Positions 1 through 9,525 of a stretch of 64,000 bases of DNA are shown here, piece after piece. The DNA comes from Aeromonas bivalvium (lineage in GTDB: Bacteria; Pseudomonadota; Gammaproteobacteria; Enterobacterales; Aeromonadaceae), in NCBI RefSeq assembly GCF_000819765.1, contig NZ_CDBT01000010.1, positions 126,453 through 190,452 of the forward strand, written 5' to 3'. The translations under genes and the position numbers were made by a program. The notes below the pieces were generated by a model that had not been told where the DNA came from, ran no database searches, and saw nothing but the letters and a program-made list of their open reading frames with translations. Position 1 is the first letter of the stretch, and every line of letters starts with the position of its first letter.

Positions 1-554
1 AAGGCGCCGAGCTGGAGGATCCAGCTGCCCTGGGCCGGCTCGGGGGCCTTGGCCACCAGCTGCTTGCTCTGCAACAGATCGTCCATGGTCTTGATCTGAC
101 CGGCTTGCGGTTTGGGGGCCGGTTTGGCCACCTCCACCGGTTTGGCCGGCTCGGGTTTGACCACAGGCTTGGGCAGTTCCGGTTTTTTGGCCACCACCTC
201 AGGCTTGGGTTGAGGCTTGGTCGTCGCTGGCTGTACTGCCGGCTGCACTGCCGGCGGCTGGGTTGCCTGGCCCTGCTGGCCCAACGTCATGGGATCGGGC
301 ACCTCTTCCACCTGCCACTGCTCGGCGGCGGCCGCCTGCTGCTGGCTCGCCGCGTGCTGCTCGGGCAGGGTGCTGGTGGCGGAGACCTGCAGGGCGGGCT
401 TGGCGGGTTCGAGCTCGGGGCGCAGCGGTATGGTGGCGAACGACTCATCCTTCTGGGCCAGCTTCTGGCCATCGAGCATGTCCGGCAAGAAGATCACCAC
501 CAGGGCCACCAGGATCACAGTGCCCACCAATCTGTTTTGGAACTTGGAAGCCAA
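1..554 (-). CDS. dedD: DedD, SPOR-domain cell division protein (partial)
   Basis: The 3' end lies outside the window. The start is a TTG at 552-554 behind a TAGGAG Shine-Dalgarno sequence; it gives the N-terminus MASKFQNRLVGT, nearly identical to E. coli DedD. One membrane segment follows (about residues 9-25), then a long Pro/Lys/Ala-rich periplasmic linker, then the beginning of a SPOR domain (WILQLGAF) at the window edge. SPOR domains bind denuded septal peptidoglycan, so DedD is a single-pass inner-membrane protein of the division septum. It lies downstream of folC on the same strand, as in E. coli, where cvpA and purF come next. Family call is firm; the C-terminal part of the SPOR domain cannot be seen. 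Confidence 0.93.
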   Translation of the reverse strand, partial: MASKFQNRLVGTVILVALVVIFLPDMLDGQKLAQKDESFATIPLRPELEPAKPALQVSATSTLPEQHAASQQQAAAAEQWQVEEVPDPMTLGQQGQATQPPAVQPAVQPATTKPQPKPEVVAKKPELPKPVVKPEPAKPVEVAKPAPKPQAGQIKTMDDLLQSKQLVAKAPEPAQGSWILQLGA

Positions 555-603
555 ACCTTACTCCTACCCTTGTGTTGCTGTCCGGTGCGTCGCCCTGGGG
601 CGC

Positions 604-1857
604 TCAGACCGGCTGTATCGCCAAAATGTCGGCGACAGTGTAAAACGAACCAAAGACAATGACCATATCGCTGGGACTCGCGTCGGCCAGGGCCTGCCGG
701 TAAGCCTCTGACACGGCGTCATATTGCGCCGCGCCATCCTGACCCAGGGCATCGGCAAGCAGGGCCGCCGTCGCCCCGCGCGGGCCGGTCAGGCTCGCCA
801 GATACCAGTGGTCGATGAGGCCATCGAGCTCGGCGAGCGATCCCGCCATGTCCTTGTCCTTGAGCATGCCGACCACGGCCAGACGCCGCCCCTGACAGGG
901 GATCTGGCGCAGCTGGCTGGCCAGGTAAGCCGCCGAGTGCGGATTGTGGGCCACATCGACGATGACCAGGGGCTCGCTCTGCAGCCGCTGCATCCGCCCC
1001 GCCAGCCTGGCGTTTGCCAATCCTTCGCGGATGGCGGGCTCGGGCAGCGGCAGGCCGAGGGACTCCAACGCCGCCAGCACTGTGACCGCGTTCATCAGCG
1101 GCAGGGCCGGTTTGGGCAATCCCGGCCAGTGGTGCTGGCCGTGATAATCCCAGTCAGCATCGTGCTCATCGCCGTGGAAGTCACGGCCCACCTGGCGCAA
1201 GGAGGCTTTGATGCGCGCCGCCTCGCTCGCGATGGTGGCAGGGGGATGGGGCTCGCCGCTGATGGCGGGTTTGCCCGCCCGATAGACGCCGGCTTTTTCC
1301 ACCGCCACCGCCTCCCGGGTATCCCCGAGCCAGTCGCAGTGATCCAGGGCGATGGAGGTGATCATGGCCACATCCGACTCCACCACATTGGTGGCATCGA
1401 GCCGCCCCCCCAGTCCCACTTCCAGCAGCACCACATCGGGGGCATGGCGGCGAAACAGCCAGAGGGCGGCCAGGGTGGCGAACTCGAAGAAGGTGAGGGC
1501 AATCTCGCCCCGGGCCGCTTCCACCTCGGCAAACGCCGCGCAGTGCTCGCTGTCGGCCAGCTCCTGGCCATTGACCCGTACCCGCTCGGTGAAGCGCAGC
1601 AGGTGGGGAGAGGAGTAGACCCCCACCCGGTAGCCCGCGGCCATCAGTATGCTGGCGGCCATGGCGCAGGAGGACCCCTTGCCGTTGGTGCCCGCCACAG
1701 TGAGCACCTTGCCGGGCAGCCGGGTCAAGCCCATGCGCCGCGCCACCTCACCGACCCGTGTCAGACCCATGTCGATGTTGACCGGATGGATCTGCTCCAA
1801 ATAAGAAAGCCAGTCGACCAGCGACCGGCTTTGAGATTGTTGCATGTGCGAACTCAT
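604..1857 (-). CDS. folC: Bifunctional dihydrofolate synthase / folylpolyglutamate synthase
   Basis: 417 residues, normal for FolC (about 420). The Mur-ligase-type ATP loop GTNGKGSS is at about residues 56-63, followed by the central ligase domain and a C-terminal domain containing DVAHNP. FolC adds L-glutamate to dihydropteroate to make dihydrofolate, then extends the glutamate tail of reduced folates in the cytoplasm. The ATG lies 2 bases after the accD stop, so accD-folC is one transcription unit, and dedD follows after about 50 bases. The Shine-Dalgarno is weak; a second in-frame ATG four codons in is possible. Confidence 0.96.
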   Translation of the reverse strand: MSSHMQQSQSRSLVDWLSYLEQIHPVNIDMGLTRVGEVARRMGLTRLPGKVLTVAGTNGKGSSCAMAASILMAAGYRVGVYSSPHLLRFTERVRVNGQELADSEHCAAFAEVEAARGEIALTFFEFATLAALWLFRRHAPDVVLLEVGLGGRLDATNVVESDVAMITSIALDHCDWLGDTREAVAVEKAGVYRAGKPAISGEPHPPATIASEAARIKASLRQVGRDFHGDEHDADWDYHGQHHWPGLPKPALPLMNAVTVLAALESLGLPLPEPAIREGLANARLAGRMQRLQSEPLVIVDVAHNPHSAAYLASQLRQIPCQGRRLAVVGMLKDKDMAGSLAELDGLIDHWYLASLTGPRGATAALLADALGQDGAAQYDAVSEAYRQALADASPSDMVIVFGSFYTVADILAIQPV

Positions 1858-1859
1858 GT

Positions 1860-2723
1860 TCAGTCTTCGATGACCTGGGTGTTCATCAGCTTGGCCAGCA
1901 GGCTGGCCAGACGGTCCCGCATCTCGCGCCTGTCGACGATCATGTCGATGGCGCCCTTCTCCAGCAGGAATTCGGAACGCTGGAAGCCTTCCGGCAGCTT
2001 CTCGCGCACTGTCTGCTCGATGACGCGGGGGCCAGCGAAGCCGATCAGCGCCTTGGGCTCGCCCACGTTGATGTCACCCAGCATGGCCAGGCTGGCGGAG
2101 ACGCCGCCCATGGTGGGGTCGGTCAGCACCGAGATGTAGGGCAGGCCCGCCTTGGTGAGCCTGTCGAGCGCCGCACTGGTCTTGGCCATCTGCATCAGGG
2201 AGAACAGGGCTTCCTGCATCCGCGCCCCACCCGAGGTGGAGAAGCAGACCAGGCCGCGGCCCTCCTTGATGCTCTCCTCGACGGCGCGCACGAAGCGGGC
2301 ACCGACCACGGAGGACATGGAGCCGCCTATGAAGGAAAACTCGAACGAACAGGCGACGACCGGCACCCCCTTGAGGGTCCCCTTCATCACCACCAGCGCA
2401 TCCTTCTCCCCCGTCTCTTTCTGGGCGGTGGACAGACGATCCTTGTAGCGCTTGGAATCCTTGAACTTCAATATGTCTTGCGGCTCCAGCTCGGCGCCGA
2501 CTTCACTGCGACCTTCTACGTCGAGGAAACACTCGAGGCGGGCACGGGCGCTGATGCGCATGTGATGATTACACTTGGGGCACACCTCGAGGTTGCGCTC
2601 CAGCTCTGCCCGGTAGAGCACCTGTTCACAAGATCCGCACTTGGTCCACACCCCTTCCGGAATGTTGTGACGACGGGGGGTAGTGATCTTGCTCTTGGGA
2701 AGGATCTTCTCAAGCCAGCTCAT
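1860..2723 (-). CDS. accD: Acetyl-CoA carboxylase carboxyltransferase subunit beta
   Basis: 287 residues from the ATG at 2721-2723, which has AAGGA just upstream and gives [10 protein letters not shown], as in other AccD proteins; a longer in-frame start at 2753 lacks this support. A four-cysteine zinc ribbon (C29, C32, C48, C51) precedes the crotonase-like carboxyltransferase core with [12 protein letters not shown] and [10 protein letters not shown]. With AccA it transfers the carboxyl group from biotin to acetyl-CoA, the first committed step of fatty acid synthesis. It heads the accD-folC-dedD unit. Confidence 0.97.
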   Translation of the reverse strand: MSWLEKILPKSKITTPRRHNIPEGVWTKCGSCEQVLYRAELERNLEVCPKCNHHMRISARARLECFLDVEGRSEVGAELEPQDILKFKDSKRYKDRLSTAQKETGEKDALVVMKGTLKGVPVVACSFEFSFIGGSMSSVVGARFVRAVEESIKEGRGLVCFSTSGGARMQEALFSLMQMAKTSAALDRLTKAGLPYISVLTDPTMGGVSASLAMLGDINVGEPKALIGFAGPRVIEQTVREKLPEGFQRSEFLLEKGAIDMIVDRREMRDRLASLLAKLMNTQVIED

Positions 2724-2842
2724 GGAATTCCTTAATGCTTTTGTGCCTGACAAAACGCACCGAGCCTTGATTGTTCAATGACTTATCGGCTCGGTGGCAA
2801 TAAACGACGGATCATTAAACCACAATTTTTCGGGCGCAGTTA

Positions 2843-3652
2843 CTAAAAACTGGTCGTACCCGGTGCCGAGTCCGGCAGCCAGAGCGGGCCGAGCGGCAGC
2901 CGGGGCAGGCCCTGTTCGGCGGGATAATCGACGTCCACCAGATAGAGGCCGCCCGCCTTGGCGGTGGGCCCCGCCAGGTTGCGATCCTTGGCGGCCAGCA
3001 CCTCGGCAATCCACTCCACGGGTTTTTGCCCCTGCCCCACCAGCAGCAGGGAGCCGGTGATGTTGCGCACCATGTGGTGCAAGAAGGCGTTGGCCTTGAT
3101 GTCGAGCACGATATAGGGACCGGAGCGGCTGACACACAGGTGGGTCACGTTGCGCCAGGGACTCTTGGACTGGCACCCCACGGCGCGAAACGAGCTGAAG
3201 TCCCGCTCCCCGAGCAGGCTCTGCCCCGCCAGGTGCATCAGGTCGGCATCCAGGGGCTCGTGGTAGTGGCTGACGCCGCTGCCGAGGATGGCGGGACGAT
3301 AGTTGTGGTTGTAGATGACATAACGGTAGCGACGGGCCGTGGCGCTGAAACGGGCATGGAACCCTTGGTCCACCTCCTTGACCCAGCGTACCCCTATGTC
3401 CGGGGGCAGGTTGGAGTTGAGCCCCAGGGTCCAGGCGGATTCGCTGCGAACGGCATGGGTATCGAAATGGATCACCTGGCCGGTGGCGTGGACACCGGCA
3501 TCGGTGCGCCCGGCGCACTGTATGGCCACCTCGTGGTTGGCGATGCGGCTGAGGGCCTTCTCCAGCTCCTGCTGGACGCTGATCACTTCTCGTTGGCGCT
3601 GCCAGCCAAAATACCGGCTGCCGTCATATTCAATACCTAGGGCAATTCGCAT
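2843..3652 (-). CDS. truA: tRNA pseudouridine(38-40) synthase TruA
   Basis: 269 residues, usual length. The family motif [11 protein letters not shown] is at about residues 46-56, with catalytic Asp51. The N-terminus [20 protein letters not shown] starts directly in the conserved fold. TruA isomerises uridines 38-40 in the anticodon stem-loop of many tRNAs. A sigma70-like promoter (3686-3715) lies between fimV and truA, so truA may be transcribed on its own as well as from upstream. In E. coli dedA sits between truA and accD; here the gap is only 119 bases and has no dedA. Confidence 0.96.
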   Translation of the reverse strand: MRIALGIEYDGSRYFGWQRQREVISVQQELEKALSRIANHEVAIQCAGRTDAGVHATGQVIHFDTHAVRSESAWTLGLNSNLPPDIGVRWVKEVDQGFHARFSATARRYRYVIYNHNYRPAILGSGVSHYHEPLDADLMHLAGQSLLGERDFSSFRAVGCQSKSPWRNVTHLCVSRSGPYIVLDIKANAFLHHMVRNITGSLLLVGQGQKPVEWIAEVLAAKDRNLAGPTAKAGGLYLVDVDYPAEQGLPRLPLGPLWLPDSAPGTTSF

Positions 3653-3685
3653 GGGTCACACTGTCTTTGAGAGAAAACGCGGCGA

Positions 3686-3715
3686 ATTATACGCACACAG
3701 GCACAAATGTCCCAA
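3686..3715 (-). promoter_or_regulatory. Candidate sigma70 promoter for truA
   Basis: On the minus strand TTGGGA (3710-3715) is followed after 18 bases by a perfect TATAAT (3686-3691), about 35 bases upstream of the truA ATG. The -35 overlaps the U-tract of the fimV terminator, so one gene ends where the next begins. Inferred from consensus only. Confidence 0.6.
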
Positions 3716-3742
3716 AAAGAAGGGCGCCCCTGGGGTCGCCCT
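3713..3742 (-). terminator. Terminator downstream of fimV
   Basis: On the minus strand AGGGCG, a short GC-rich loop region and CGCCCT form a hairpin followed by TTCTTTTT, 16 bases after the fimV stop. A standard Rho-independent layout. Confidence 0.65.
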
Positions 3743-3757
3743 GTTGGCATCCGGCGA

Positions 3758-5848
3758 TCAGGCCAGCCGCTTGAGCAGCTTCTCGGCCTCGCTGCGCTGG
3801 TGATCGTTGCCCTGCTCGGCCGCCTCCACCAGCAGCTCGCGGGCACTCTCCTTGTCGTCGATCTCGAGATAGGCCCGGGCCAGATCCAGCTTGGCCCCCA
3901 CCCCGCCGTCATCGGCATCCACGTCGAAGCCACCAGACTCGGGCAACACCTCGGGGAAGCCATCCAGTCCCACGTCCAGGGAGAACCCCTGATAGGGCTC
4001 CTGCTCGCTCTGGTTCGCCTCGGCCTCCGCCAGCAGGCTGTCTATCTCGACGAAGTCGTCGGCGGCTGCCTCGGCGCGGGGCTTGAGGGGTTGGCTCGGC
4101 TCGACATCGTCGAACGCATCCTCAAAGTCCGCCAGGGCCAGTTCGTTGGGATCCCTGGCCGGCGCTGGGGTATCCGCCGTCTCGGGGGCCATGCCCCACT
4201 CGGCCAGCAGCTCCTCCGCGCTGGGGGACGGCTTGTGCTCGCTCGGCGCCGGCTCGTCGTCCAGGCTGGTGTCGAAATCGCTGAAGTCGAGCTCGGGCAG
4301 GCTGTCATCCTCATCCCGCCCGGCCTCATCCCTGGCGCGGCGATCGTCTTCCCCATCGAGTTCGGCATTGAGATCGGCGAACAGGGCCGCTTGCAGCTCC
4401 TCCTCGCTCATCAGTGCCTCATCGGCGGCGGGGTTGAACTCGCCGGCCAGATCCATCTCTGGACGCTGGGGCCGCTCAAAGCGCTCGTCGGCGGCGAGAT
4501 CCAGCTCGGGCACCAGATCCGGATCCCGCAGATCCCGGGCCTGCTCCCCCTCGTCGCTGAAGACCAGCTCCAGATCGTCCGGCACCTCGGTATCGGGGAC
4601 GGAGGCGGGCGCAGGCTCGGGGCGGCTCAGTGGCTCCTCGTCGATGTCGGCGCCGATCAGCTGATCGAACTCGCTCGTCTCCTGGCCCATCACCACAGAG
4701 GTGGTCTCCGCCAGGTTCTTCTCCTGCTCCTCCAGCTCGCGCCGCGCCCGGGCCCGCAGCCAGAGCGTCACCAGGGCCAGCACCAGCAGCACGGGCAGCA
4801 GGATGATCATGGCCAGATTGAGCGGAGAGGCGAGCAGGTCGGTCAGCCAGTTGCGGGGGGCGGGCGGCGCCACCACGGGGGGCACGGGATTGGCCCTGAG
4901 CTCGGCCACCTCTTTTTGCAGGGCCAGCTGATCTTGCAGCTGGGCCTTGAGGGTTTCCACCTCTTCGGTGAGGGATTGCAGCCGCAGCTTGAGCCTGTGG
5001 TTCATCTCGGTCACCTGACCGAGCTGGGCATTGGCATCTTCCAGGGCCAGGGCCATCTCGGTGCCCGGCTTGGCCTGCACCGTCTCGGTGGCCACCGGCA
5101 GGGGAGCCGGGGCGCTGCTGGCGGCGCTGGCCAGTACGGGGGCCACCGCCAGGGCCGCTCCCGCAGCCTTGGCGGGGCTGTCGGTGGCCTTGGTCGGGGC
5201 TGCGCTCGGCAGCGGGGCGGCCTGCGTTGCGGGTGCCTTGGTGGCAGCCACGGCCTTGGCCGCGGCAACCGGCTGGGGAGCGGCCTTCACCACCGGCTTG
5301 CTGGCCGGTTTGGCGGGGGCCGCGGGCTGGGCGCTCTGTTTGCTGGCCAGATATTTGGGGCTCAGCCCCTTCCAGCTGGCGTTGTCGCTGTTGAAGCGTT
5401 GCCGGGCCTGGGCATCCGTGTGGCGGCGCGCCTCGGCTTCGCTGGGCAGCGTGATGCTCGACCCCACCAGTATGTGGTTGATGTTGCCATCGGCGAAACT
5501 GGTCGGGTTCTTGTCATAGATGGCCACCATGGTCTGGTAGACGCTGACCCGGCTACTGGGCCTGTGCCTGCTGGCGAGGCTCCAGAGGGTGTCGGTGGGA
5601 CGGACCGGGCCGTAACGCCTCCCGCTCTGCGCCTGGGCGGCCACGGGTTGCGGCTGACGCACCGGCTGGGACTGGGGCAAGGCCCTGGGGACGGGCTGGC
5701 TCGGCGGTACGGGCTGGCTGACGGGTTCGTCAGGGCCCCTGAGTTCCACGAAGAAGGGATCCCGGCCTGCCTCCTCGGCAGTCGCAGAGGCGGTATTGAG
5801 CAGACCCAACGCAAGCAGCGTCGCCAGTGTTATGCGGGATTGTCCCAT
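3758..5848 (-). CDS. fimV: FimV/HubP-like polar landmark protein
   Basis: 696 residues. In order: signal peptide (1-24, ending ASATA); Pro/Gln-rich spacer (about 45-75); LysM-like FimV N-terminal domain (about 79-137, with DTLWSLASRH); Ala/Pro/Lys-rich linker; coiled coil (about 265-320); one membrane segment (about 335-362); a long acidic cytoplasmic region; and a C-terminal FimV TPR-like motif (LDLARAYLEIDDKESARELL). Known relatives, Pseudomonas FimV and Vibrio HubP, anchor polar organelles such as type IV pili, flagella and chemotaxis arrays. This copy is shorter than both. The asd-fimV-truA neighbourhood is the typical one for this family. Confidence 0.9.
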   Translation of the reverse strand: MGQSRITLATLLALGLLNTASATAEEAGRDPFFVELRGPDEPVSQPVPPSQPVPRALPQSQPVRQPQPVAAQAQSGRRYGPVRPTDTLWSLASRHRPSSRVSVYQTMVAIYDKNPTSFADGNINHILVGSSITLPSEAEARRHTDAQARQRFNSDNASWKGLSPKYLASKQSAQPAAPAKPASKPVVKAAPQPVAAAKAVAATKAPATQAAPLPSAAPTKATDSPAKAAGAALAVAPVLASAASSAPAPLPVATETVQAKPGTEMALALEDANAQLGQVTEMNHRLKLRLQSLTEEVETLKAQLQDQLALQKEVAELRANPVPPVVAPPAPRNWLTDLLASPLNLAMIILLPVLLVLALVTLWLRARARRELEEQEKNLAETTSVVMGQETSEFDQLIGADIDEEPLSRPEPAPASVPDTEVPDDLELVFSDEGEQARDLRDPDLVPELDLAADERFERPQRPEMDLAGEFNPAADEALMSEEELQAALFADLNAELDGEDDRRARDEAGRDEDDSLPELDFSDFDTSLDDEPAPSEHKPSPSAEELLAEWGMAPETADTPAPARDPNELALADFEDAFDDVEPSQPLKPRAEAAADDFVEIDSLLAEAEANQSEQEPYQGFSLDVGLDGFPEVLPESGGFDVDADDGGVGAKLDLARAYLEIDDKESARELLVEAAEQGNDHQRSEAEKLLKRLA

Positions 5849-6090
5849 GTTCGTTCCTTCGTATGACGGCCTATCACATTGAAAAATCTGGATAGTTGCC
5901 TCAAAACAGTCGGTTCAATATAAATCAGGCTTGGGCGCCAAGCCAGTCATCCGACGCAATTAGCCCCAAAACGCCCCGAGTGTAAGGGCAAAGTTAATTA
6001 ATTGATATTAAGGGGGAATGTCGGAGCCACTTCCTGCCACTCCGATCACACTCGGCCCCCCTTGTCGGGAGACCGAGTGTCAATGGGAAC

Positions 6091-7107
6091 TTACAGGTAG
6101 TCGCGGATCAGCAGCTCTGCGATCTGCACGCTGTTGGTCGCCGCGCCCTTACGAACGTTATCGGCCACGATCCACATATTTATACCGCTGGGGTGAGAAA
6201 TATCCTGGCGGATGCGCCCCACCATCACCTCGTCCTGGCCGGTGGCGTCGCCAACCGGGGTCGGGTAGCCCTCCTCCTCGTCGAACAGACGCACCCCGGG
6301 GGCGGCCCGCAGCAGATCCTTGACCTGCTCGGCATCCAGGGGCTGGTGCAGCTCGACGTGCAGCGCCTCGGCGTGACCGTAGAAGACGGGGACCCGCACG
6401 CAGGTGGGGTTCACGGCAATGCTGGCATCTCCCAGGATCTTCTGGGTCTCCCACACCATCTTCATCTCTTCGCGGGTGTAGCCGTTGTCGGTGAACTCGT
6501 CGATCTGCGGGATGAGATTGAAGGCGATCTGCTGCGGGTAGAGGCTCGGCTCCACCGGCAGGCCGTTGAGCAGTTTGGCGGTCTGGCCGGCCAGCTCGCT
6601 CACCCCTTCCTTGCCGGAGCCCGAGACCGACTGATAGGTCGCCACATTGATGCGGGCAATGCCCACCTCATCGTGCAGGGGCTTGAGGGCCACCAGCATC
6701 TGTATGGTGGAACAGTTGGGGTTGGCGATGATGTTGCGATTGCGAAAATCGGCCAGAGCATGGGGGTTCACCTCGGGGATCACCAGGGGCACATCCTCCT
6801 CGTAGCGGAAGCAGGAGGTGTTGTCGATGACGATGCAGCCGTGCTCGGCGGCAATCGGCGCCCACTTGGCGGAGACCTCGGCCCCGGCGGAGAAGAGGGC
6901 CAGCTCGACCCGGCTCCAGTCAAACTCCTCCACATCCAGGATGTCGAGGTTCTTGCCGCCAAAGCGCACCACATCACCGGCGCTGCGGCTGGAGGCCAGG
7001 GGATAGAGACTGGCCACCGGGAAGTTGCGCTCCTCCAGGACCTCGATCATGGCCTGGCCCACGGCGCCGCTTGCGCCCAATACCGCTACGTTGAACTGCT
7101 GACTCAT
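6091..7107 (-). CDS. asd: Aspartate-semialdehyde dehydrogenase
   Basis: 338 residues. The NADP loop GASGAVG is near the N-terminus, the catalytic cysteine is C132 in ANPNCSTIQ, and later motifs include QSVSGSGKEG and NPTCVRVPVFYGHAE. It reduces aspartyl phosphate to aspartate semialdehyde on the route to lysine, diaminopimelate, threonine and methionine. It is the Asd form close to Vibrio asd2 rather than the E. coli Asd form. It occupies the position of E. coli usg (between pdxB and truA); because the active-site cysteine is intact it should be a working enzyme. AGGAGAGAG lies upstream of the ATG. Confidence 0.95.
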   Translation of the reverse strand: MSQQFNVAVLGASGAVGQAMIEVLEERNFPVASLYPLASSRSAGDVVRFGGKNLDILDVEEFDWSRVELALFSAGAEVSAKWAPIAAEHGCIVIDNTSCFRYEEDVPLVIPEVNPHALADFRNRNIIANPNCSTIQMLVALKPLHDEVGIARINVATYQSVSGSGKEGVSELAGQTAKLLNGLPVEPSLYPQQIAFNLIPQIDEFTDNGYTREEMKMVWETQKILGDASIAVNPTCVRVPVFYGHAEALHVELHQPLDAEQVKDLLRAAPGVRLFDEEEGYPTPVGDATGQDEVMVGRIRQDISHPSGINMWIVADNVRKGAATNSVQIAELLIRDYL

Positions 7108-7204
7108 TGCTCTCTCCTGTCAAAGGGGTAGGCGCCCCCGAAGGCACGCCCGTCGCAGGGATGATCCTGCCTGTTTCGTTAATCGTTGAGGGCCGCCCCT
7201 GGCA

Positions 7205-8338
7205 TCAGGCCTGGGTGCGAAACCCCAGGGCCGCCAGGGCCGGATCCTCGCCAAAGGGGCCCGTCAGGCGCAGGGAGGAGAGCTCGCGCCGCTCCGGATA
7301 TCCTTTGCGCTGCTCGTCGAAGCTGCCCGGGATGGCGAGGCGCGCCCGAAAGCGGGCATCGTCGCGGCGCACATCATAGATGAGGTGGACCAGCTGCTTG
7401 ATCAGCGCCTGATCCGCCGCCCGCCCCGGGCTGAGCTCGGTCACGTCCGGCGCGGGCAGCAGCCGTTCCAGCTCGGCCCGGGGCTGGCGCCCCTCCTGCT
7501 GGCAGAGGGCCTGATAGAGCATCCAGGTGCCGCGCGCCTTGCCCTCCAGGCTGTAACCGGCGATGTGGGGGGTGGCCAGCTCGGTGTGGGGCACCAGGGC
7601 GGCCAGCACCTCGGGCTCCTTCTCCCACACGTCCATCACCAGTCGCAACGGAGCGGCCCCCTGCTGGCGGACGAGCAGGGCTTCATTGTCCCACACCTCG
7701 CCACGGGAGGCGTTGATGAGGATCTGCCCCGCGGGACACCGGGCGATCTCCTTCGCCCCCAGCAGGTGGAAGCTGGCATCCTGCCCCTGCTCCGTGATGG
7801 GCACGTGGAAGCTGACGATGTCGGCCGAGAGCGCGGTCTGGTAATCGACAAAGCCGCTCGCCCCTTCCTGGCGTGCCCGCGGCGGATCGCAGCGAAGCAC
7901 CTTCATGCCGAGCGCCTGCGCCTTGCCCGCCACACACTCGCCGGTGTTGCCGGCGCCGATCACGGCCAGGCTCATCCGACCAAGGTCGAGCTCATGGCGC
8001 TCCGCCAGCACCAACAGGGCGGAGAGGACATAATCCCCCACCGACACCTTGTTGCAGCCGGGGGCGCTGACGAAGGGGATGCCCCGTTCGGCCAGCAGCG
8101 CCTTGTCCACATGGTCCGTCCCTATGGTGGCGGTGCCCACGAAGCGCAGTCTGGGGCAGTCGGCGAGCAGGGCCCTGTCCACCCGGGTGATGGAGCGCAC
8201 CATGAGGGCGTCCACGTCTTTGAGATCCGCCGCGCAGATCTGCCGCCCCGCCAGGGGGATCACCTCGCCAAATTCGGCGAACAGCGCCTGGGCATGGGGC
8301 ATGTTTTCGTCGACCACGATTCGCATGGGCATTCGCAT
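7205..8338 (-). CDS. pdxB: 4-phosphoerythronate dehydrogenase PdxB
   Basis: 377 residues from the ATG at 8336-8338, chosen because AGGAG lies 7 bases upstream; an internal ATG (8324-8326) would start at MRIVVDENMP. The NAD-binding motif GAGNTGECVAGKA, the INASRGEVWDNEAL block and the catalytic-type His in ATPHIAGYSLEG are present, followed by the C-terminal dimerisation domain specific to PdxB. It oxidises 4-phosphoerythronate in the DXP-dependent pyridoxal phosphate pathway. The gap to asd is 97 bases and the two are probably co-transcribed. Confidence 0.95.
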   Translation of the reverse strand: MRMPMRIVVDENMPHAQALFAEFGEVIPLAGRQICAADLKDVDALMVRSITRVDRALLADCPRLRFVGTATIGTDHVDKALLAERGIPFVSAPGCNKVSVGDYVLSALLVLAERHELDLGRMSLAVIGAGNTGECVAGKAQALGMKVLRCDPPRARQEGASGFVDYQTALSADIVSFHVPITEQGQDASFHLLGAKEIARCPAGQILINASRGEVWDNEALLVRQQGAAPLRLVMDVWEKEPEVLAALVPHTELATPHIAGYSLEGKARGTWMLYQALCQQEGRQPRAELERLLPAPDVTELSPGRAADQALIKQLVHLIYDVRRDDARFRARLAIPGSFDEQRKGYPERRELSSLRLTGPFGEDPALAALGFRTQA

Positions 8339-8702
8339 GGCACTTCTCCTGACTCTCACTCTCGATGGACCGCGGACACGGGCCCGCCCGGCGGGTCGGC
8401 CATTCTAGCCCAAAGCGCGCCAAGAGTTCAGCCCGATCTGCGCCCCGGGGCAGATGACCCCATCCGCTGCGGGCAACTGCCTCGGCAACGGCAAGGGGCG
8501 ATGCCCTGGTTGCACGGTTCCCCGCCCCAGCGGCCTGAAAAACTGTAACGGGAGATGACAAACGCCCCCGGCGCCTTGATCCTGACGAGCCGGCTGGCAC
8601 AATGCTCCCTTCACGGCCAGCCCGGGCGCAGATGCCGGCTCGCCGCCATGCCGCCCGCCGTGACGCGGGCAGGCCAGTCCACCTCACGCCGGTCCCTCGC
8701 CC
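8339..8702. other. Intergenic region between divergent pdxB and pgpB-like genes
   Basis: About 360 bases, GC-rich throughout. It should hold the promoters of both divergent genes, but no convincing -10/-35 pair, operator or conserved small ORF was found. Confidence 0.5.
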
Positions 8703-9473
8703 ATGCCCCATGCCCCCCGCTTCCCTCGCGCCGCGCCGCCTTCATCCGGCCTCTGCCGCCGTGCCCTGCTCGGCCATGGCGCCCTCCTCTTCCTGCCCCT
8801 GCTGCTGCTGTGCGCCCTGCCGCCACTCTTCATGAGCGATACCCTGAGCGCCCCCTGGCTGCAACTGCCCTACTGGCTGAGCCGCAGCGTCGATCTGCCG
8901 GGCCTGGGGCTGACCCTGACGGGACTGCTGCTCGTCAGCTGGCGCAAGCTCGCTCTCTCCCCCGCCGCCCTGCTGACCCTGGCCGCGGCTCTCCTGGCGG
9001 TGCTGGGCGCCGACCTTGCCATAAAGAGCGGCCTCAAGCTCTTGACCCAGGAGCCAAGGCCCTACTTCATCTGGCTCAATGAGCAAGGGTTGATCCCCGC
9101 CATGAGCCACTTCTACGGCGCCGAGCAGGCTGTGCGCGCCGAACAGGTCTTCGCAGCCAGCCAATGGCTGGCCCTGCCCGACTGGCTGGCCCGGCACTGG
9201 CGCCACGAGGTCAACTACGCCTTCCCCTCGGGGCACACCATAGCGGCCATGAGCCTGGCCCAGTTCTTCGGCCTCCTCTGGCTGGCGCGGGCGCCGCGCC
9301 TGGCCTGGCTGCTGCCGATCTGGGCCCTGGCGGTCGCCCTCTCGCGCCTGCTGCTGGGCATGCACTGGCCCCGGGACCTGCTGGCCAGCGCCCTGCTCGG
9401 CGGCCTCACCGCCCTGCCGGCCGCCTGTTGGTGGCTGCGCCGTCATCCCCTCGTGGCCAAGACGGCGCAATAG
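8703..9473 (+). CDS. pgpB: PAP2-superfamily membrane phosphatase, PgpB-like
   Basis: 256 residues with about six hydrophobic segments. The three PAP2 signature blocks are present in order: KLLTQEPRPY (about 116-125), YAFPSGHT (about 176-183) and SRLLLGMHWPRDL (about 215-227), supplying the conserved Lys/Arg, Ser-Gly-His and Arg/His. Known relatives dephosphorylate phosphatidylglycerophosphate and undecaprenyl pyrophosphate at the inner membrane. Spacing and the SRLLLGMHWPRDL block match E. coli PgpB best. The start is uncertain: no clear Shine-Dalgarno precedes the first ATG, so a shorter form is possible. Substrate is inferred. Confidence 0.85.
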   Translation: MPHAPRFPRAAPPSSGLCRRALLGHGALLFLPLLLLCALPPLFMSDTLSAPWLQLPYWLSRSVDLPGLGLTLTGLLLVSWRKLALSPAALLTLAAALLAVLGADLAIKSGLKLLTQEPRPYFIWLNEQGLIPAMSHFYGAEQAVRAEQVFAASQWLALPDWLARHWRHEVNYAFPSGHTIAAMSLAQFFGLLWLARAPRLAWLLPIWALAVALSRLLLGMHWPRDLLASALLGGLTALPAACWWLRRHPLVAKTAQ

Positions 9474-9475
9474 AA

Positions 9476-9500
9476 ACGGGCACCCTGGGGTGCCCGTTCT
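9476..9500. terminator. Bidirectional terminator between pgpB-like and metQ-like genes
   Basis: ACGGGCACC / GGTGCCCGT forms a near-perfect stem (9476-9484 and 9489-9497) three bases after the pgpB-like stop. It sits between two convergent genes, with a short T run on the plus side and AAA (read as U) on the other. Confidence 0.6.
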
Positions 9501-9525
9501 CATCTTGCCCGCGCCAGCGTGGCGC

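Noticed and set aside
2724..2842. Search for dedA between truA and accD
   Set aside because: The gap is too short and contains no DedA-like sequence.
3707..5866. Long plus-strand frame of about 720 codons
   Set aside because: It is antisense to fimV. High GC keeps many opposite frames open; the product is low-complexity Leu/Gly/Gln and matches no family.
6048..6080. Inverted repeat ACACTCGG / CCGAGTGT after asd
   Set aside because: Perfect 8-base arms but a 17-base loop and no U-run on either strand, so not called a terminator.
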